This document shows positions 61,935 to 64,000 of a stretch of DNA of 64,000 nt, piece by piece. The position numbers and the translations under genes are program-made. A model generated the notes under the pieces. That model ran no database searches. It saw nothing but the letters and a program-made list of their open reading frames with translations, and was not told the origin of the DNA. Origin of the DNA: Iris pallida (taxonomy: Eukaryota > Streptophyta > Magnoliopsida > Asparagales > Iridaceae). The stretch spans positions 3,729,999 through 3,793,998 of the forward strand of contig JANAVB010003999.1 in NCBI GenBank assembly GCA_029216955.1. Reading direction: 5' to 3'. Position 1 is the stretch's first letter. Each line of letters begins with the position of its first letter.

Positions 61935-62660
61935 GACTGTTAATGGCCATTCTCCGTTCCTCTAACACGGAGAATGGTACATTTAGGATGGAGAATTGTA
62001 CATTTAGGACGGCAAATTGTACATTTAGGACGGAGAATGGTAAATATAGGACGGAGAATGATACATGTAGGACGGAGAATGGTCCATATAGGACGGAGAA
62101 TGGTACATTTAGGACGGAGGTAGGACGGAGAATGATACATGTAGGACGGAGAATGGTACATATAAGACGGAGAATGGTACATTTAGGACTGTTCTGTAGG
62201 GTTATGAATTTTAAATAGTTTGGCTGTTTAGTTTTGTGTTGAATCTATATAAATTGGTTTTGAAGGCTCGTGAAGATGAATTAGTTTGGCTGTTTGGCTG
62301 TTAATGGCCATTCTCCGTTCCTCTAACACGAAGAATGGTATATTTAGGACGGAGAATTGTACATTTAAGACGGCGAATGGTACATTTAGGACGGAGAATA
62401 GTAAATGTAGGACGGAGAATTATACATGTAGGACGGAGAATGGTCCATATAGGACGGAGAATGGTACATTTAGGACGGAGGTAGGACGGAGAATGATATA
62501 TGTAGGACGAGAATGGTACATATAAGACGAAGAATGGTACATTTAGGACTGTTCTGTAGGGTTGTGAATTTTAAATAGTTTGGCTGTTTAGTTTTGTTTT
62601 GAATCTATATAAATTGGTTTTGAAGGCTCGTGAAGATGAATTAGTTTGGCTGTTTGGCTG
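61935..62660. repeat. ACGGAGAATGGTACATTTAGG array in a 361-bp tandem duplication
   Basis: About nine ~21-bp units of GGACGGAGAATGGTACATTTA in each of two 361-bp blocks (starting near 61940 and 62301). Each block also holds ATGGCCATTCTCCGTTCCTC at its start and a TTTGGCTGTTTAGTTTTG tail. The motif is shared with 49940-50215. Confidence 0.88.
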
Positions 62661-63080
62661 TGTAAATAGATTTTAAAGGGTTGTGAAAAAAAAACCAATA
62701 TTTTCGTATCGATCACCATTAATTATGGTGAATGGCACTGATACCACTAATATGAGTAGAATTTGCACCGCCAGAATTCATTTTGAATAAGATAAAATTT
62801 GCTGTTGGGAAATGACGAAATCTCTTGGATATGATTACACTGAGATGTTGTATTAATGGTAAAATCTGTATTGGGAAATGTCGAAATCTCATAAGTGAGC
62901 CGTCTTAGGCGTCATTATATCACAGTCCATTTTATTTATAAAAAAATTAATCATGTAAAAAATTAGTATTGACAAAAGTAAAATTTTGTCAAAATGGAGA
63001 ATCGAACTCATAAAAAATATCTTGTATGTAGACTAGTGAAAAATATAAAGAAATGCATGCATGCATGCATGCTAATGTTT
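62661..63080. other. intergenic DNA with a GTCTAAGCCGT-family fragment
   Basis: About 62890-63020 resembles 15230-15330 (GTGAGCCGTCTTAGGCGTCA, then TTTTATTTA and GGAGAATCGAACTC). (ATGC)n at 63053-63072. Confidence 0.55.
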
Positions 63081-63158
63081 TCACCATTCACCCCAGGAAT
63101 GATAGATGATATCTAAATCATTATACATCTCGTATACAGGTTCCCCTGGTACTGGGAT

Positions 63159-64000
63159 TACATTATCAAAGGGTTTTTTAAACGTCTGTATTGAATAACA
63201 AATTTCCAGAGTTCGTCGTCGAAGATCACGTTGAAGCACCCACGTATGTCGAGCACGCGAAGACCCTTGCAGTTGCATATGATAGATCGCAGCATGTCTC
63301 CATTGAATGTGCCGAATCCCATATGTAGGTGCTCGAGACGCGGCATCGAATCAGCCACGGCCTTTCCCTCCGCCTCGTTTTTCGTGTCCAGCACGAACAT
63401 GTTCCTGAGCATGAAATCTGGAGGGGGCATGTTCCTACTCAGCTTGACCAGACGGCGGCAATACTTTCCGGCAGAAAATATTCCAGTCGACGTAATATAG
63501 AGGCAGTAGCTAATGTCGAGTTCTTCCAGCACAGGAAGAAACTCCAAGTGTCTCACGAAAGTTTCATCACTCACGTCGCACTTCGGAATGCGTAGCACCC
63601 TTAGAAATTTCCTACTGTATTATAAAAATGGGAAAACATCAATAGAAATTAACAAAAGTATACGTAAAATTTTGTAATAGAAAAAATAAAGTATTAGAAT
63701 AAGACCAAATAAAATTTTGTACTGGCCTTAAACATGCAAAAGAGAAGGCTGCTTCGTCGAGCTTGTACGCGGAGAAGGACCCTAGATATCCCTCACTGCG
63801 AGCCACGAGCTTCATTACGGTCAAACTAATCTCAGCGGTTTGCTGGGTCCTCCGGCACCACTGTACCAAGTCGACGTTAGACCAATAGTCTAAGGGACCG
63901 TTGAGCGCCTTCCACCACGAACGGCAAACTGGGGCCACGTTGCACATTACCTCGTCTGCCGGCATCCCCGACAGTACCAGTATCATCGAGATAATCTCGG
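63159..64000 (-). CDS. F-box/LRR protein, 3' part, truncated by the window edge
   Basis: Substrate-recognition subunit of an SCF ubiquitin ligase by family. Exon at 64000 to about 63735: ..SGMPADEVMCNVAPVCRSWW is the F-box C-terminal half, and its start lies outside the window. Second exon about 63608-63159: leucine-rich repeats (LPVLEELDISYC, MPRLEHLHMGFG, CKGLRVLDIRGC). The intron is uncertain: the CCA|GTACAA donor does not fit the downstream phase, whereas a GC donor (AAG|GCCAGT, 63733) with acceptor TAG|GAAATT keeps the frame. Near 63190 the frame ends as ..VIQYRRLKNPLIM, while the next frame gives a more natural acidic tail (PGEPVYEMYNDLDIIYHS) to 63081, so a one-base indel is likely. 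Resembles plant FBL23-like proteins. Functional status unclear. Confidence 0.7.

Overview
The window is plant nuclear DNA, most likely from a flowering plant. Its genes have introns (a pectin methylesterase with a 216-bp intron and an F-box/LRR gene at the right edge). The rest is AT-rich, full of (TA)n microsatellites, and made mostly of transposons. The very GC-rich coding sequence of the pectinesterase in an AT-rich background would suit a monocot, but I cannot name the species. Nothing here is bacterial or viral.

Layout: 906-2891 (-) is the pectinesterase gene. 3165-5311 is AT-rich DNA with two MITE-like elements and a Helitron end. 5312-12803 is a compound Ty1/copia element A (minus strand): three LTRs, one near-complete gag-pol and a second pol cut off at the reverse-transcriptase active site. 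12804-17696 holds small elements (a MITE, two tRNA-derived SINE-like copies, Helitron ends, a hAT-type MITE with target duplication). 17697-40386 is a second copia element B (minus strand). A solo LTR (D, 22468-37523) has inserted into its gag-pol, and D is itself split by a tandem large-LTR non-coding retroelement (C, 23377-35701: LTR-internal-LTR-internal-LTR). I find 5-bp target duplications for all three (B ggact, D tcttc, C ccagc), so the insertion order B, then D, then C can be read directly. B itself landed in an older plus-strand copia remnant (F), which also carries a decayed D-family LTR.

40837-49224 continues with decayed elements: a hAT MITE with a perfect 8-bp duplication, one CACTA end, a LINE endonuclease remnant, a Helitron end, and a long-TIR element carrying a nested hAT element. 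49225-62660 centres on a minus-strand gene with the plant 'putative transposon protein' look (51451-60327). It is split by a roughly 3.95-kb LTR (E, 52680-60172), which in turn contains a second D-family solo LTR (54820-58357). Arrays of an ACGGAGAATGG motif lie on both sides of this gene. 61210-61539 encodes an unrecognised 109-aa protein next to a near-perfect 106-bp palindrome. 63159-64000 is the 3' part of an F-box/LRR gene that runs off the window.

The only likely functional host genes are the pectinesterase and perhaps the F-box/LRR gene. The most unusual observations are the two multi-LTR compound retroelements (A and C), each bounded by one short direct repeat at its outermost ends, the readable nesting, and the motif arrays inside the large LTRs (GCCGCATG, TTGAC, GACACG). 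I see no tRNA or rRNA genes, CRISPR or operons.
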